Shown: positions 33,459 to 44,328, counted from the stretch's first letter. The stretch is 64,000 nucleotides of DNA from Agelas oroides (GCA_949130485.1 OX422201.1:872516-936515); one strand, 5' to 3'. Numbers and translations are program-made. Notes: generated by a model from the letters alone, not told the origin.

Positions 33459-34444
33459 TGTCCGTCTGTCCATCTGTCTGTCTGTCTGTCTGTCCGTCTG
33501 TCTGTCGCGTGCATTGTGTGCATAGTTGTGGACCGTGCAGTAAACTATTCTGCTTGACTCTGCAGGTCTAGAAATGTTCCACAAGTCTCTTGACTTCAGT
33601 CAGGCGGGAGACCAGGTGGGGGTGCTGGTGAGGGGTGTGAAGAAAGAGGATGTGAGAAGGGGGATGGTGCTGTGTGCCCCTGGCTCCGTCAAGTCACACA
33701 CCAGCTTTAAGGCCCAGGTGAGCCTTTGCCCGTCTCCACTTGCAAGTTGACACACATCAACCGTCCCCCTCTCTCCTTTTGTCTACTCCACCAACATGCC
33801 ATACTTACAGGTGTACGTTCTGAAGGAGGAGGAGGGAGGGAGGCATACTCCTTTCATGACCAACTACTGTCCACAGATGTACACCCGTACTGCGGATGTC
33901 GGAGCCTCCATGCTGCTACCCAGCGGTATAGTCTTTGTGTACCTTCTAGTCTCATTCCCAGAGCTTATGTTCTCATGAGGAAAAGGGTCTGGTGATTTTT
34001 GAGGGCTTTCTTGGCTGGGTGTTTCAGTACCCAGGCCACATATGAAGCTATTCCAGTAGTAGCTGTCAACCCAGGCTTTCCATTCCTGATTTTATCTCTG
34101 AAGCTGCAAGACAGGTTTAGAATGGAAAGCCTTGATTCGAGGCTATATCAATTCAAACATGGTGCATTTGAACAACCAATGAAATAGCACTGCGCCATGT
34201 AAGAATTGTGCGAGGGAAAACATGAGTCTTTCATTGCAAGCAGCACTTCTGACATTCTTTTCCTTCCTCCTCCTCTTCTTTCTCTTCCTGTGTGACAGAC
34301 AAGGAGATGGTGATGCCTGGTGATGACACACCCCTGACACTGACTCTCAAAAATGACATTCCCATGGAGGTGAACCAGAGATTCACACTCAGGGAGGGAA
34401 GCAGGACCGTAGGCACTGGCGTCATCACAGAAATACTCGAGTAG
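30362..34444 (+). CDS. TUFM: Mitochondrial elongation factor Tu
   Basis: Exons: 30362-30386, possibly 30471-30500, then 30832-30981, 31369-31548, 31838-31929, 32247-32411, 32476-32713, 33566-33717, 33811-33925 and 34299-34444 (about 430 aa). GTPase motifs are all present: GHVDHGKT (G1), DCPGHADY (G3), NKVD (G4), GSALCALE (G5), plus the mitochondrial-type [15 protein letters not shown] switch. Domains 2 and 3 follow ([35 protein letters not shown], ending GVITEILE). The protein delivers aminoacyl-tRNA to the mitochondrial ribosome. The N-terminus MASLFQIR with Arg/Ser residues and [18 protein letters not shown] fits a matrix-targeting peptide. The use and exact end of the second exon are uncertain, because another donor (30514) breaks phase. 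AATAAA at 34756 is a likely poly(A) signal. It shares a promoter with EXOSC9. Confidence 0.95.
30622..30700. mobile_element. Short TAGCCTCATTCCCAGGC palindromic copy in TUFM intron
   Basis: CTAGCCTCATTCCCAGGCTC on the left is mirrored by GCTGGGAATGAGGCTT on the right, with a GCATAGTATATG centre. It is a member of the dispersed family, with no clear target duplication. Confidence 0.7.
30749..30805. repeat. Poly-C followed by (AC)n
   Basis: About 20 cytosines run directly into about 17 AC dinucleotides, in a TUFM intron just before the first conserved exon. Confidence 0.92.
31285..31367. repeat. (CA)n-rich microsatellite at a TUFM splice acceptor
   Basis: CA repeats with GCA and TGCA interruptions run up to the acceptor ACACACAG at 31368, so the usual pyrimidine tract is replaced by CA repeats. 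Confidence 0.85.
31560..31740. repeat. Pyrimidine-rich (CCCTT/CCTCC)n tract, TUFM intron
   Basis: Nearly pure C and T on plus over about 180 bases, with CCTTCCTCCCTC units in tandem near 31690-31740. Confidence 0.9.
32010..32240. repeat. Pyrimidine-rich tandem repeat, TUFM intron
   Basis: Two copies of a roughly 64-bp unit containing CTCTCTCTCTCCTTCTCTCC and TTTATATTTTCCCTGCC, then degenerate CCTTCC runs up to the acceptor at 32246. Confidence 0.88.
32853..33147. mobile_element. Palindromic-family copy in TUFM intron
   Basis: Outer ends CAGCCTCGTTCCCAGGCTTT and GAGCCTGGGAACGAGGCTAC are inverted. Inner inverted similarity (ACGTGAGCATGATGTCATGG; TTTACACACTG) is weaker. Medium-length member of the dispersed family. 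Confidence 0.65.
33420..33508. repeat. (TGTC)n microsatellite
   Basis: About twenty TGTC units with TCCG and CATC interruptions, in the TUFM intron 60 bp before an acceptor. Confidence 0.92.
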
Positions 34445-35338
34445 AAGATGTACAAATTGTTTCAAAGTACTTGATGTTGTAACTCTTGTACATTTGCTTC
34501 TGTACCGCTTGTGTATAATTCTGTTGAGAGTGTTGTATGGCAATCATTGTGAACTGAAGCGAGAGCACATAACGGCATTGTTTTTATCGTGCATTGAAAA
34601 TGTCATCATGTGCTCTTGTTCCACTTTAACCACAGAATTGGCTGAGCCTGAGCTACCTGTACTAGAAGCTTCAATAAGAATAATGTCCTTTGGTGGACTC
34701 TATGTACCATCCATGACAACAATTCAACTTGTGCTTCTGCTTTGTCATCCATGACAATAAAAATGCCAAACCCAGATGGCTGGCATATATATACACGAGT
34801 ATAACCAGCAGTCAATCGTGCTTGTCATGCATGCATGCAGATCAAGCATGTTTGTTTTTCTCCTACCTTTTGGGTTTCAAGCTAGCTGGTGAAGTTGTGT
34901 GTGTCACACTGTGCCTACAGTTAAGGTTCGTTCCCCACCACACACCAGAAAAGCGACATGAAAAGAGATCAGGCTGCCATGCCCGTAACCTCAAGTTCAC
35001 AAGCTACCATGCAAGAATGTTTCTATAAGTCTTTACCAAAATCCAGTTTTTTGATCACTTACAGTATACAAAAAGGGTTAGACCAAAAACTGGAGCCGGG
35101 GAAGGCCTGGAAACGAGGCTATGGATATGAAAGTGCATGGACTGCTGACTGAATCATGAACTGTAGTATACAGTACACATGAGGAAAGTAATCTACCATA
35201 AGTAGCAAAAGATGTGAAAAAAAAGAACACAACAAAAATAGAATGAAGGCTGAGAAAGTATTCTGAAACTGAAAATGCTGTGAAAGTTACTGTTCTTCAT
35301 CGTATTGGTCACCAGAAACAAGAGTACCACTCCACAAG
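34445..35338. other. Convergent intergenic region TUFM/POLD4
   Basis: Contains the likely TUFM 3' UTR with AATAAA at 34756-34761. A degenerate palindromic-family piece (AAAACTGGAGCCGGGGAAGG to GAGGCTATGG) lies near 35085-35122. No gene is visible. Confidence 0.5.
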
Positions 35339-37842
35339 CTACACAAGAGAAGATAAATACGCTAACTCACACGTGTGCCACAGAGACGCATCAATAAAGT
35401 GTCTAGAAGCGGTCAATTGACCTTGATTGAACTTCACCTATCTTCTTAAGGTAGTCCAGGAGATAAAAAATTGTTGCATCTCTTTTTAGCAGAATTTAGA
35501 CTACATGCGTCCCTCTCAGAGTGGGATCTTGTGTCACGGTGCATGGAAGTCTCCCACTATATACTGGTATGCTTTGGCAAGTCTCCAAGGTTCTCCCTGT
35601 TCTCCCAGACTCTCCCCACCTTAGCGGGAAGAGCCTGGGTCGGTTGCATAATGCGACCAAAAAACTGGGAAGGAGCCGGAGAACAAGGAAGGGCAAAAGC
35701 TGAGAGAAACCCGGGAAGAAGACTAGTGGAATCTACATCTAGTGAGCTAGTTGACTGGTGATGGGGGAGACAAACTTAGCCTTGTTCCCCGGCCACCAAC
35801 CTTGCAGTACAAAAATGATTCACACACGAGGAAGAGCTTCTAGCTAAGAGGAGACCTTACCACTCAGTGTACTTGGGGTCATGTGAGTGTTGGTCAATGA
35901 GCTGCTTCACTCTCAATGGGGGGTTCAGCCCAAAGCTCTTGGCTCTCTCCCAACGCTCCAGACGGGATATCCCTGCTCAGCAGGGAAGGAAACATCAACA
36001 GCAAGTCAACACAAGTGGAGGTGTCTCAACAGAAGGAAGCTTGATGAAGCTTCAATAAGCAGAAGCTGAAGAAACGCCACCCAGCTAGACTTAATCTAAA
36101 TATAGATTTATTATCATTATATTCTTCTCCTTTTGGACACAGAGGGCATTGAAAGCTGCCATCTAGTCTCGTACCCAGGTGCAAGACTAGCTTGTAACAT
36201 GCACCATGTATCCACCAGTTAAACACAACATCCATTACCAGTTTAATTCATACAAGCTAGTTCGCAGTCTAGAAACAAGATCATACTTACCTACAGCTGG
36301 GCCATATGCATAGTCTAGATCAAAAGCTTTGAGTGTCTGAATGTCATTCTCCTCCTTACTGTGATCTGCAATGCAAAATAAACACTCTTTAGCTGGACAC
36401 ACAAGTTTAAATCATTTACAATTTGTGTTTGTGGATGACTTAATGCGCCTATCAATGTTACGCCCCACTACCCCCTGTACGGGCTATAGTGGGGCAAGGT
36501 GGGGATCTGACTAATTTAAATATCAATTGCCCCAATATACGGGACATACCCTATAATCAAATCCCCTTGCAGAAGGTGGGGGATTACTGGGGATTTGACA
36601 CACCATAGATAGTAGAGAAGGATATGGATTGGAAACGCAATGATTTCGCGTTCCATTCGCGTTACGCATTACGTCACTCTAGAAAAGACAAGTGTGGCTA
36701 CCAGAATCGACAAAAATCGCTTGTACAAGCTGTTCCTCGACCCAGGAGGTCTGACAAGACTTGAATAAAGCCTGCGTAGTAGCAGTACATTTGAAATAAA
36801 TGGAACTCGACCAACTCTTTGCCTCTTGTGCCTTTCAGAGCGGCTTGTCGGCGTTCGAAAGCTACTATTGAAAGCTACTGCTCCGCCCTCTACTAGGTCC
36901 ACTGCTCTTTGCCAATACCACGTTGCAACACAGTGAGCCCAGTACGAATTATATCTCTGATATGAAACCTTGGGAAGCTACCGTTACTGACTTGTAGTCC
37001 CACAAACACTTGTACCGTGTACCGTCTACAAAGCTGGATTTCTCTCGTCTTACCATCCATTATTTTTAGCCAATGCCACGTTGCAATATAACAGCTCCAG
37101 TACAAATTATATCTCTGAAATGGAACTTTGAGAAGCTATTGTTAGTGACTTATAGTCCCACAAACGCTTGTTTTGCCATTTTACACGTAAAAGGCTGGAT
37201 TTCTCCCGTCTTACACTGCTTATGACGACTTATTTTTACCTTCGTACAATCTAACAAAGCATGACAAGTTGCATGATTCCACCAGCTAGCTCTGAGGTTG
37301 CCTGGTATAATGGCTACAGTCCCACTAAGATACCGCATTTCTGTGATTTTCAATGCGTAACGCGTAACACGGATAAGATCAAAGGGCATGCCGCGTTCAG
37401 TATGGACGTTAATGGCAGATTGATCACGTGAGTTACGTGCGTTTCCAATCCATATCCTTCTCTACTATCTATGGACACACGCAGTGTAACTGTGCAGTAT
37501 ACGGAGACCATTGCCGTATTCAAGATGTCTTCAGAGGTAATCAAATGCCCAACTATAGGGGCATCCTCCTTCGGTCAAAGCCCCTACATTGCCCGCCATC
37601 TGCCCGTACGGGGGGTAGTGGGGCATAATATCGATAGGCGCTAGGCGCACTAGTCTCGCAGGCCAGACTCTCACGTGAGAGTCTGGCCTGCGAGACTAGT
37701 GGATGACAGGGTACAGCATACCTTGCTGTTGTTGCTGTGTCGCTTGTGGCTTGGTCTCTTGCTTGATCACTGGGTCCTTCAAATCTGGAGACCGCCTCCT
37801 CTGCTGTCTGAAGTCGTACTGATCTAGAGTAGTGGTGGCCAT
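35339..37842 (-). CDS. POLD4: DNA polymerase delta subunit 4 (p12)
   Basis: Four exons: 37842-37722, 36365-36291, 35972-35864 and 35402-35339, in phase, giving 122 aa (human 107). The conserved core LKAFDLDYAYGPAVGISRLE continues as RWERAKSFGLNPPLRVKQLI and matches the family pattern of FDLxxxYGPxxGITRLQRW. The last exon contains SLWH, as at the human C-terminus, but extends further. p12 stabilises the replicative polymerase delta holoenzyme, binds PCNA and is degraded after DNA damage. The N-terminus here (MATTTLDQYDF) carries a Gln-x2-[hydrophobic]-x2-like stretch that might serve PCNA binding, which is inference. Exon 3 has two overlapping donors (35864 and 35861); only the first leaves the final exon open. 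The large first intron carries nested transposons. Head to head with GOSR1. Confidence 0.85.
36445..37641. mobile_element. TIR element in POLD4 intron, split by a nested insertion
   Basis: The left end GCGCCTATCAATGTTACGCC and the right end (minus) GCGCCTATCGATATTATGCC both continue into CCCACTACCCCC, giving imperfect terminal inverted repeats of about 40 bp. Without the nested element it would be about 320 bp. No transposase. Confidence 0.75.
36603..37474. mobile_element. Nested element with perfect 36-bp terminal inverted repeats
   Basis: The ends CCATAGATAGTAGAGAAGGA and its continuation TATGGATTGGAAACGC are perfectly inverted at 36603-36638 and 37439-37474. It is flanked by ACACA on both sides (36598-36602; 37475-37479), a 5-bp candidate target duplication. 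Inside, a segment of about 156 bp is repeated directly (around 36918 and 37074). No recognisable transposase. Confidence 0.8.
37649..37700. repeat. Perfect 52-bp palindrome
   Basis: ACTAGTCTCGCAGGCCAGAC continues to a CACGTG centre and is followed by the exact reverse complement. Each arm is 26 bp with no spacer. The end motif TAGTCTCG places it in the dispersed palindromic family. Confidence 0.92.
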
Positions 37843-38041
37843 GATAATGACTGTGCAGATTATATGTGCACGTGATTTAGCATCCTGTTGTCATGGTAAC
37901 TTACCGTTATTAATTACTTATATGTTCTAATTTCTCGACCACAAAGGTTTTCTATTTCAAAATTTCGCAAAGTGGTGACGTGGCATCTGAGCTGGATGCA
38001 CGTTTTGGTGGTGAAGTTAAGCTGCTACTACCTCATGTAAG
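37843..38041. promoter_or_regulatory. Bidirectional intergenic region POLD4/GOSR1
   Basis: 199 bp between divergent start codons. An ATG on plus at 38037 is followed at once by TAA and would be a minimal upstream ORF of GOSR1. A shared promoter is inferred from spacing. Confidence 0.55.
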
Positions 38042-41000
38042 ATGTCTGCCACACCCACATCTCGTTGGGAAGGTGAGGAATGATGCATGGTGTGTGTGGG
38101 GGATAAAAATATATTAAGGGGCTCTAATCTGAACATTTTCCCTCACAGAGCTGCGCAAAGAATCACGTCTACTAGAGAATGAGATTGATTTGAAACTGGT
38201 GTCCTTCAGCAAGCTGGGGTCCAACTACTCCAGAGATGTTAGGTTTGTACAGAGCATTATGAAGTGTATGGTGCCACTATATATGTGCCGGTAGTGACCA
38301 TCCGTATGCTATACTGCATTTGTACAGCCCTAGGGTTAGTATATAGCTTGTGGACGGTAGCATTCTGGTGTTAATGGATAGTGTAGACTAGCCCTGTACC
38401 CAGGCCTCCACCCAGCTTCTGTCGCTTGCAGTGCGCTACCTAGACTTCCAGCCTGGCCCAACTTCTGTCGCTTGCAGTGCGCTACCTAGACTTCCAGCCT
38501 GGCTCAACTTCTATCGCTTGCAGTGCTACCTAAACTTCCAGCAAGCTTTTCTTGCTTGCAGTACTTCTGAAAGTGACAAAAGCTACTGTGAGTCTGGGTA
38601 TGCAAAGCTAGTATGCTGCAAAGTTAATACCATAATTTGTAAAAGGCCGATACAGTATCCTTGTTGACTGTGACTGTAGTCATGACAGTCAGGTGTTGGT
38701 ACGTTGTGTTCTTTAGCTCGGAGAGTTCCATGGTGGGAAGTTCCGGGCACGTCTTTGACACAATGGCATTGGAGATTGAGCAGCTGCTAACAAAGGTAAA
38801 TGGCTTGTAACCCACCCTGCTCTGTAAACCCTTTTGCAACTCCTCTTCTCACCCACACCCACACACACACACTGACACACACTGACACACCCACACACTG
38901 ACACGCCACACACATCCCACACACCCTACACACCCCCACGCACACACCCACCCATACCCACCCACTGACACACACATACACACCCCACACACATACACAC
39001 CCCACACACACACCCACACCCACACATCCTACACACCCACCCACCCTACACACCTACCCACACCCACCCACTGACACACACACACATATCCCCCCCACAC
39101 ACACACACTGACACGCAACCACATACCCCCTCACACACACACACCACATAGCTGCGCAGTGTGAATGAAGCACTGAATGAGTATGTCTCTGCGATGAGTA
39201 TAACCTCCCCAGCGACTGCTCTCTACCACACCCTCCAGAGACACAATGACATACTGCAGGACTACACACAAGAATTTAGCAGGACCAAGGTGAGTAAGCA
39301 ATGGGGAGTGATCTCTCCTTCATCTGGTAAACAGCCTACTGAACGAGTAAGCAATGGGGAGTGATCTCTCCTTCATCTGGTAAACAGCCTACTGAACGAG
39401 TAAGCAATGGGGAGTGATCTCTCCTTCATCTGGTAAACAGCCTACTGAATGAGTAAGCAATGGGGAGTGATCTCTCCTTCATCTGGTAAACAGCCTACTG
39501 AACGAGTAAGCAATGGGGAGTGATCTCTCCTTCTTCATCTGGTAAACAGCCTACTGAACGAGTGAGCAATGGGGAGTGATCTCTCCTTTATCTGGTAAAC
39601 AGCCTACTGAACGAGTGAGCAATGGGGAGTGATCTCTCCTTCATCTGGTAAACAGCCTACTGAACGAGTAAACAATGGGGAAGTACACGCAAACAGTATT
39701 TTACGCGTAGGTTGTAGATTAATATTACCGATGGATTTACGTAAGTATTACACACAGATTATTGTACAAAAGATTACACGTAGATTACAAAAACACTACA
39801 TGCAGGTTACACATAGATTACACATGGATTTACGTAAGTATTACACATGGATTTACTCAAGTAGTACACATACCTTACACAAACTGTATTGTCAATCTGA
39901 CATTGTCACACAAGCAGAAGAACCACATTAATTTTCATTTTCCTGTGAGAGGGGAAGGGATGTGTCAGGAGGTTTGGGGGAGATACCTTGTGTTTTTGTT
40001 CAACGGTCTCTACTGACTCTTCTACCCACAGAATAACATTCTTGCACATAGGCAAAGAGAAGAGTTATTGAGCTCTTCAAGGAAAGATGGGTTAGTTGCA
40101 CACTGTAATAGAAGGTGGGGCAAGTCAGTGATTTTGTGCTATAGACAGGAACTAGCTAGAATTAGGCTCGTTCCCAGGCTGACAGGAAGCTAGGTGGGGC
40201 ATGGGACCGAGACTAAGCTAGAATGGTAGAATGCTGAGTCATTATCAGGGTTTCATACAGAGGGGGGGGGGGCTGTAGTATGCTGAGTCATGCTGAGTCA
40301 TGTCTATCTGCTCCATGTTCCAGTTATAAGGCTTCATCTGGACTGAACAGAAGAACTGAGCTGTATTTGAAGGAGCATGAGCACATACGAGGGTGAGACG
40401 AGAAATGTCCGCCTCTCTCTTCCATCAATTTTCCTGATCCTTTCTGTCCTGTCTTACTTCACAGCACCGATAGACTGACAGAAGATGCTATCAGGTACGC
40501 TGGTCTGATGTTGTTAGTTTCTACATGTACAAGAGTTTTGTTGGGGTAAAAAGATGGTTGTACTACTTGTAGATAGCCAGACCGTAGCCAAGCCAATGAT
40601 ACACAGCTGAGTGGCTTATTCTGCAGTGGAACTTCCCTAATACAGACTCTCTTGGGACCAAATTTTGAGTGAGGAGGAAAATATTAGTATGCACTTGGCA
40701 CTTCCTCCTGTGTCCTGAATTCAGTGGTGTTCTTAGCCTTGTACAATGAACGGCCTGGGTACGAGGCTAGGATGTTCTTAAAGAGAGAGGTGACACTGTT
40801 CTTTCCGAGATAGAAAAGACAAACTGTAAACGTGTATTTCCGGCGATGATGTTAGTGGAAGGATCTGTTTCATACTCTCCATCTCTCTCCCCTCCTGCAG
40901 CATTGCAATAGCCACAAAGGAGAATCTCTCTCACCAGAGAAACATGTTCACCGGCATCACCAGCAGGATGAATGCCGTGACCAGTATCCTTGCAGTCATG

Positions 41001-41805
41001 AACTTTTGATGTATTTCTGAGCATTCCACACACCTGCGAGTTTTCAGGATGTGTGATCACAGTGAGTGTGTGAAAAGTCGTGACAAAAGTTCAGGGGTCT
41101 GACTTATCTTCCTGTCTGATCCTTCATCGTACAACGTGTTTGTGTTACTCCATAGCCTCAAACTCAGACCCCCCTTTCCTCTTTGGAGGGGAGGGGAGGT
41201 CTGGGTTCAAGATTAGTCACTCCATCGACACACAAATAGCTCAATACTGACCTCATCACCATTTGGTCTATAGGGTCTACTCAAGTATATCAAATTATTA
41301 AAACTGAGCTGTGTGATGGCAGGGCTTCTGACCCCATCACTTGCTTAACAGATGGTTTTCATGGGGCGTGGCTTCACTTCGGGAGGGCGAGAGTCGGGGT
41401 CTGTGTTTTAGTGCAGCTGTGCGCAAAATACAGGCTAGTAAGCGCTACATCGAGTCCTTACCATTAGTACCGAAAGATAAAAGAAGCTGCTTCTCTCAAG
41501 GTGAAAGGTCCGCTGTACAGCTGCCTCTTGATCACACACTTGCCCTCCAGAAGTAAGACGCTTAATTGACATTTGGAAACCTTCTATAGTTTAAAACTAA
41601 ACCTGGGACAACTGGAAAGAACAAGGCTCTTTGTGTACGGTACATGTACTGGTCTGTTGTTGGTCCTTGAGTTGCCTCAGATCGTTTCCCCCTCATTAAC
41701 AGTGTTGTGCAGAAGATCAATCTCCGAAAGAGAAGAGACTCGCTTATTCTGGGAGGAGTCATTGCTGTGTGTGTTATTGTACTCTTACTGTTAGCATTCA
41801 GATAA
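38042..41805 (+). CDS. GOSR1: Golgi SNAP receptor complex member 1 (GS28)
   Basis: Nine exons: 38042-38072, 38149-38242, 38717-38795, 39152-39289, 40032-40090, 40324-40392, 40465-40494, 40901-40983 and 41681-41805. All phases match; 235 aa against 250 in human. Conserved parts are LENEIDLKLVSFSKLGSNYS near the start, ALYHTLQRHNDILQDYTQEF, NRRTELYLKEHEHIRGTDRL, the Qb-SNARE helix from SIAIATKENLSHQRNMFTGI onward, and KINLRKRRDSLILGGVIAVC leading into a C-terminal TM anchor. It is a Golgi Qb-SNARE acting in ER-Golgi and intra-Golgi fusion. The intron after exon 4 begins with a minisatellite whose unit resembles the exon 4 donor itself. Confidence 0.96.
38838..39150. repeat. CA-rich low-complexity tract in GOSR1 intron
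   Basis: About 300 bases of CA, CCCA and CACTGACA units with no pure long run, ending at the acceptor of exon 4. Confidence 0.85.
39291..39675. repeat. 53-bp minisatellite, about 7 copies, in GOSR1 intron
   Basis: The unit comprises GAGTAAGCAATGGGGAGTGA, TCTCTCCTTCATCTGG and TAAACAGCCTACTGAAC. One copy has an extra TTC, others GAGTGAGC. The array starts two bases after the exon 4 donor (AAG/GTGAGTAAGC). Confidence 0.92.
39715..39880. repeat. Degenerate GATTACACRTAGATTAC low-complexity repeat
   Basis: Short imperfect units such as GGATTTACGTAAGTATTACA and AGATTACACATGGATT recur with no fixed period, in the GOSR1 intron after exon 4. Confidence 0.7.
40163..40215. mobile_element. Minimal (53-bp) palindromic-family element with 9-bp target duplication
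   Basis: TAGGCTCGTTCCCAGGCTGA on the left and GGGGCATGGGACCGAGACTA on the right are inverted. The flanks AGCTAGAAT at 40154-40162 and 40216-40224 are identical. It shows that very short family members insert, or have inserted, as discrete units. Confidence 0.8.
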
Positions 41806-42635
41806 AACCGTGAATCACAACTACCATGCATCCTTTTGTAAAATTGTCATGGCGAGCAGATGGTAGTGTCATGTAGCCAGACTCTCGCCGGACAGGAATG
41901 TTAACTCGGTCATACTCTTATCGTAAGTGCCAATGACTCCTGGTCACTGGTGACTGGGAGTGGATGAGTCCCCAAACATCCTTGCCTCATATAGGTATCA
42001 TTATTGAGGACTGATGTTTTTAAAAATTGTCTGAGTTTGGGAGTAGCTGGGAAGGGTAACGTTGCTCCGGTGAGAGATTGTGGACCCTCCAGTTACAACA
42101 TAATTATGTTATAACAATCATTATTGACTTGATCTCACGGCTGTTTTTCGCGGACATTTAGCGATTAATTAAACGCGCGTAAGTACATTTACGGTATGCA
42201 ATGGACATGCCCCCAAAGCTAATCTGAAACTTCGACAGTGTATAAAACTCTCAGGCATGCTAGCCATGCCAAGAATTCGCCAATTTACATTCCTAACAGT
42301 TCATACATGCCATGGTAACAGCCCTGGCTGCAACTGCGCAACTGGAGCGCTTTACAAAACCATTTGCGCAGCTGCTTTAAGGCGGAACCTCGCACGCGGG
42401 TACAATTAGTATCTACGCATGAAGCCTTATATCTTACCACGGGAAGCGCTTCAGCGGGACTTCTCTGCAGGAAACAAGTACTTAAGGATACAGGTAGTTA
42501 ATTCACCGCCTAGCTAAACAGTACTTATTTTTTCTAGAGAGTTACAAGCCCTTAAAATAAAGATAAATTTACTCAGTAATGTATGTGAGGAGAGGCTGCT
42601 AAAGGCAAACAGCAGTGTATAAATGTACATAATAG

Positions 42636-43220
42636 GTGCTGAGAGTTCTGTTCCAGCTTATGTGACAACTGATGGACTTGATGACCCCCCCAGGATTGTT
42701 CTACAGTGGCAGCTGGGCAACTGTGGTGAGACGTTCAACTGTCGTCTCCATTACTGCACCAATGTTTTCACCTAGGAGAAACACAGAGAAAGAGTGTATA
42801 GTACATAACATACAGCATACTCTACAGGCTCATTGCTATGTTGAGATGAAAATAAGTTTATTTTAGTTTTGAGCACTAGACACAGCATACAAGAAACCAT
42901 CCATAGGATGATTCGGCCCGAGAGCCTTCGTCAATGTGTCCTGCTGTTCTGATGATCTGGCAGAGTTGCTACTGTGATTAGACTTTTGAAGTCTGTGGTC
43001 TGAGAATAAATTCTGTACTCCTGTATGCCAACTCTACTTAGGGTTTTAAAATCAGTATACTCAGCTGCCATACGATATCTTAGAGTGTGCCAATTACTGC
43101 TGCACGTGGATCGAGAAATCTAGAGATGTGTCATGCTTCCACCAACAGCTTGACAACCTCACTGTGTATCTGATGTCGCAGGACCTACTAGGCCAGAATG
43201 TTTATAAAGCAGCATCATGA
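42636..43220 (+). pseudogene. Possible fragment related to receptor A/B domain 1
   Basis: Two plus-strand open segments. The first (42636-42775) follows a phase-1 acceptor AATAG and reads through LQWQLGNCGETFNCRLHYC to a stop. The second (about 43051-43220) contains NYCCTWIEKSRDVSCFHQ. The YCCT...CF pattern recalls YYCCT...CF of receptor A and YFCCT...CF of receptor B, but the CC-to-C gap is 10 residues instead of 14-15 and the WW pair is missing. It could be a decayed third paralogue or chance. Confidence 0.25.
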
Positions 43221-44153
43221 GCATGTTCGGTACACTCCGGACTGACCAACTCAGTTTGAATTTTAAACCGCCCTCAATCCCCAGGTGTTAACCTACCTTC
43301 ACGGCATATGTCAAGATCACCCAGCCCTTCCCCTCCCTATTTGCACACTGAAAAAAAGAAAGTGAATGTCTGTGAATGAGACAATGGAGTCAACACACCA
43401 AGGGTTAGTCTCATGCCCACTGGCTCGCGAGACTAACCAAGGCTTAACAGCGTCGGATCCAAACCCAGGAACACGACTGAAAAAGATAATCAGGGAACTC
43501 AACCAGAAAATACTTTGTTGGTATCCTAGCTAGTTTGCTTTTTATGTATCTTTATAGACCCCCTCTTCTCCCAATAAAACCAGCCTTGCTGCATTACCAG
43601 GCATCAACGGGTGAACATGCCTAACGGGTACATTCAATAGTACCCCCCCTTTGGTAGTGCATACCGCGCTACAAAAAAAAAGTACTGTATTAGCTTTCTA
43701 TCAACTTACAAGTTCATGCTTTTCTCTCGTAAGAGCCACTCTCTGCTTCTGCTGAAGCGCTTCTGGTTAGCGGTGACGGTGTCAGTTACTTGAAGAAGCA
43801 TCGCTCGACGTTGGACAGCGTATCATCGGCGTCCTTCATCGGATTTCGCTATTTTTTTCGCTGAAATCTACAGCTGGCTCTTCTTAGTCTCGTGCCCCGC
43901 CCGCGCGCGCCTCCCGGCGAGAAACGTTTCTCCACGGGAGAGGGTGGGGTCTGGGGACGAGACTAGGCTCTTCTCTACAATTCCAGTTAGCCCACGTGGC
44001 TCCAGCGGTCACGCTCTGATCACGCGAAGCCTGAGAAAAACTCAGGAAATAAACCGGAAGTGTGGTTGCTACGCGTTGCTAACCGCAGGAAAAAATTTTT
44101 GGGGCGTGTCTTAATGTCCACGCGTGAATGTGCGGAAAACAGCCGTGATCTAT

Positions 44154-44328
44154 ACAGCAGATTGCAAAAGTCTTGCAACAAGCAAGCTGAACAGTGGAAA
44201 ACCACAATTGATTTACTATGCTTGAACAGCATGCTGAGGCAGGAAAGATAATCAGATTCATATGTGGTAAATCAATTGTGGTTTTCCACTGTTCCGTTGC
44301 GTGTTGCAAGACTTTTGCAATCTGCTGT
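44154..44328. repeat. Long hairpin upstream of SNAP29
   Basis: Arms of about 62 bp (ACAGCAGATTGCAAAAGTCT onwards, 44154-44216) are inverted at 44267-44328 with a few mismatches and a 50-bp loop. It ends 174 bp before the SNAP29 start codon. Confidence 0.88.

Noticed and set aside
33282..33557. ORF with a repeated [11 protein letters not shown] segment as a membrane protein
   Set aside because: Translation of the TGTC microsatellite in a TUFM intron.
36669..36902. ORF of 77 aa inside the nested transposon as a transposase remnant
   Set aside because: No recognisable DDE or DNA-binding motif, and the element is too small.
43697..43839. Possible minus-strand gene start (MKDADDTLSNVERCFF) with a second exon 43762-43697
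   Set aside because: Joining the two exons in the required phase gives a quick stop, and the apparent third exon near 43340 is a degenerate repeat copy.
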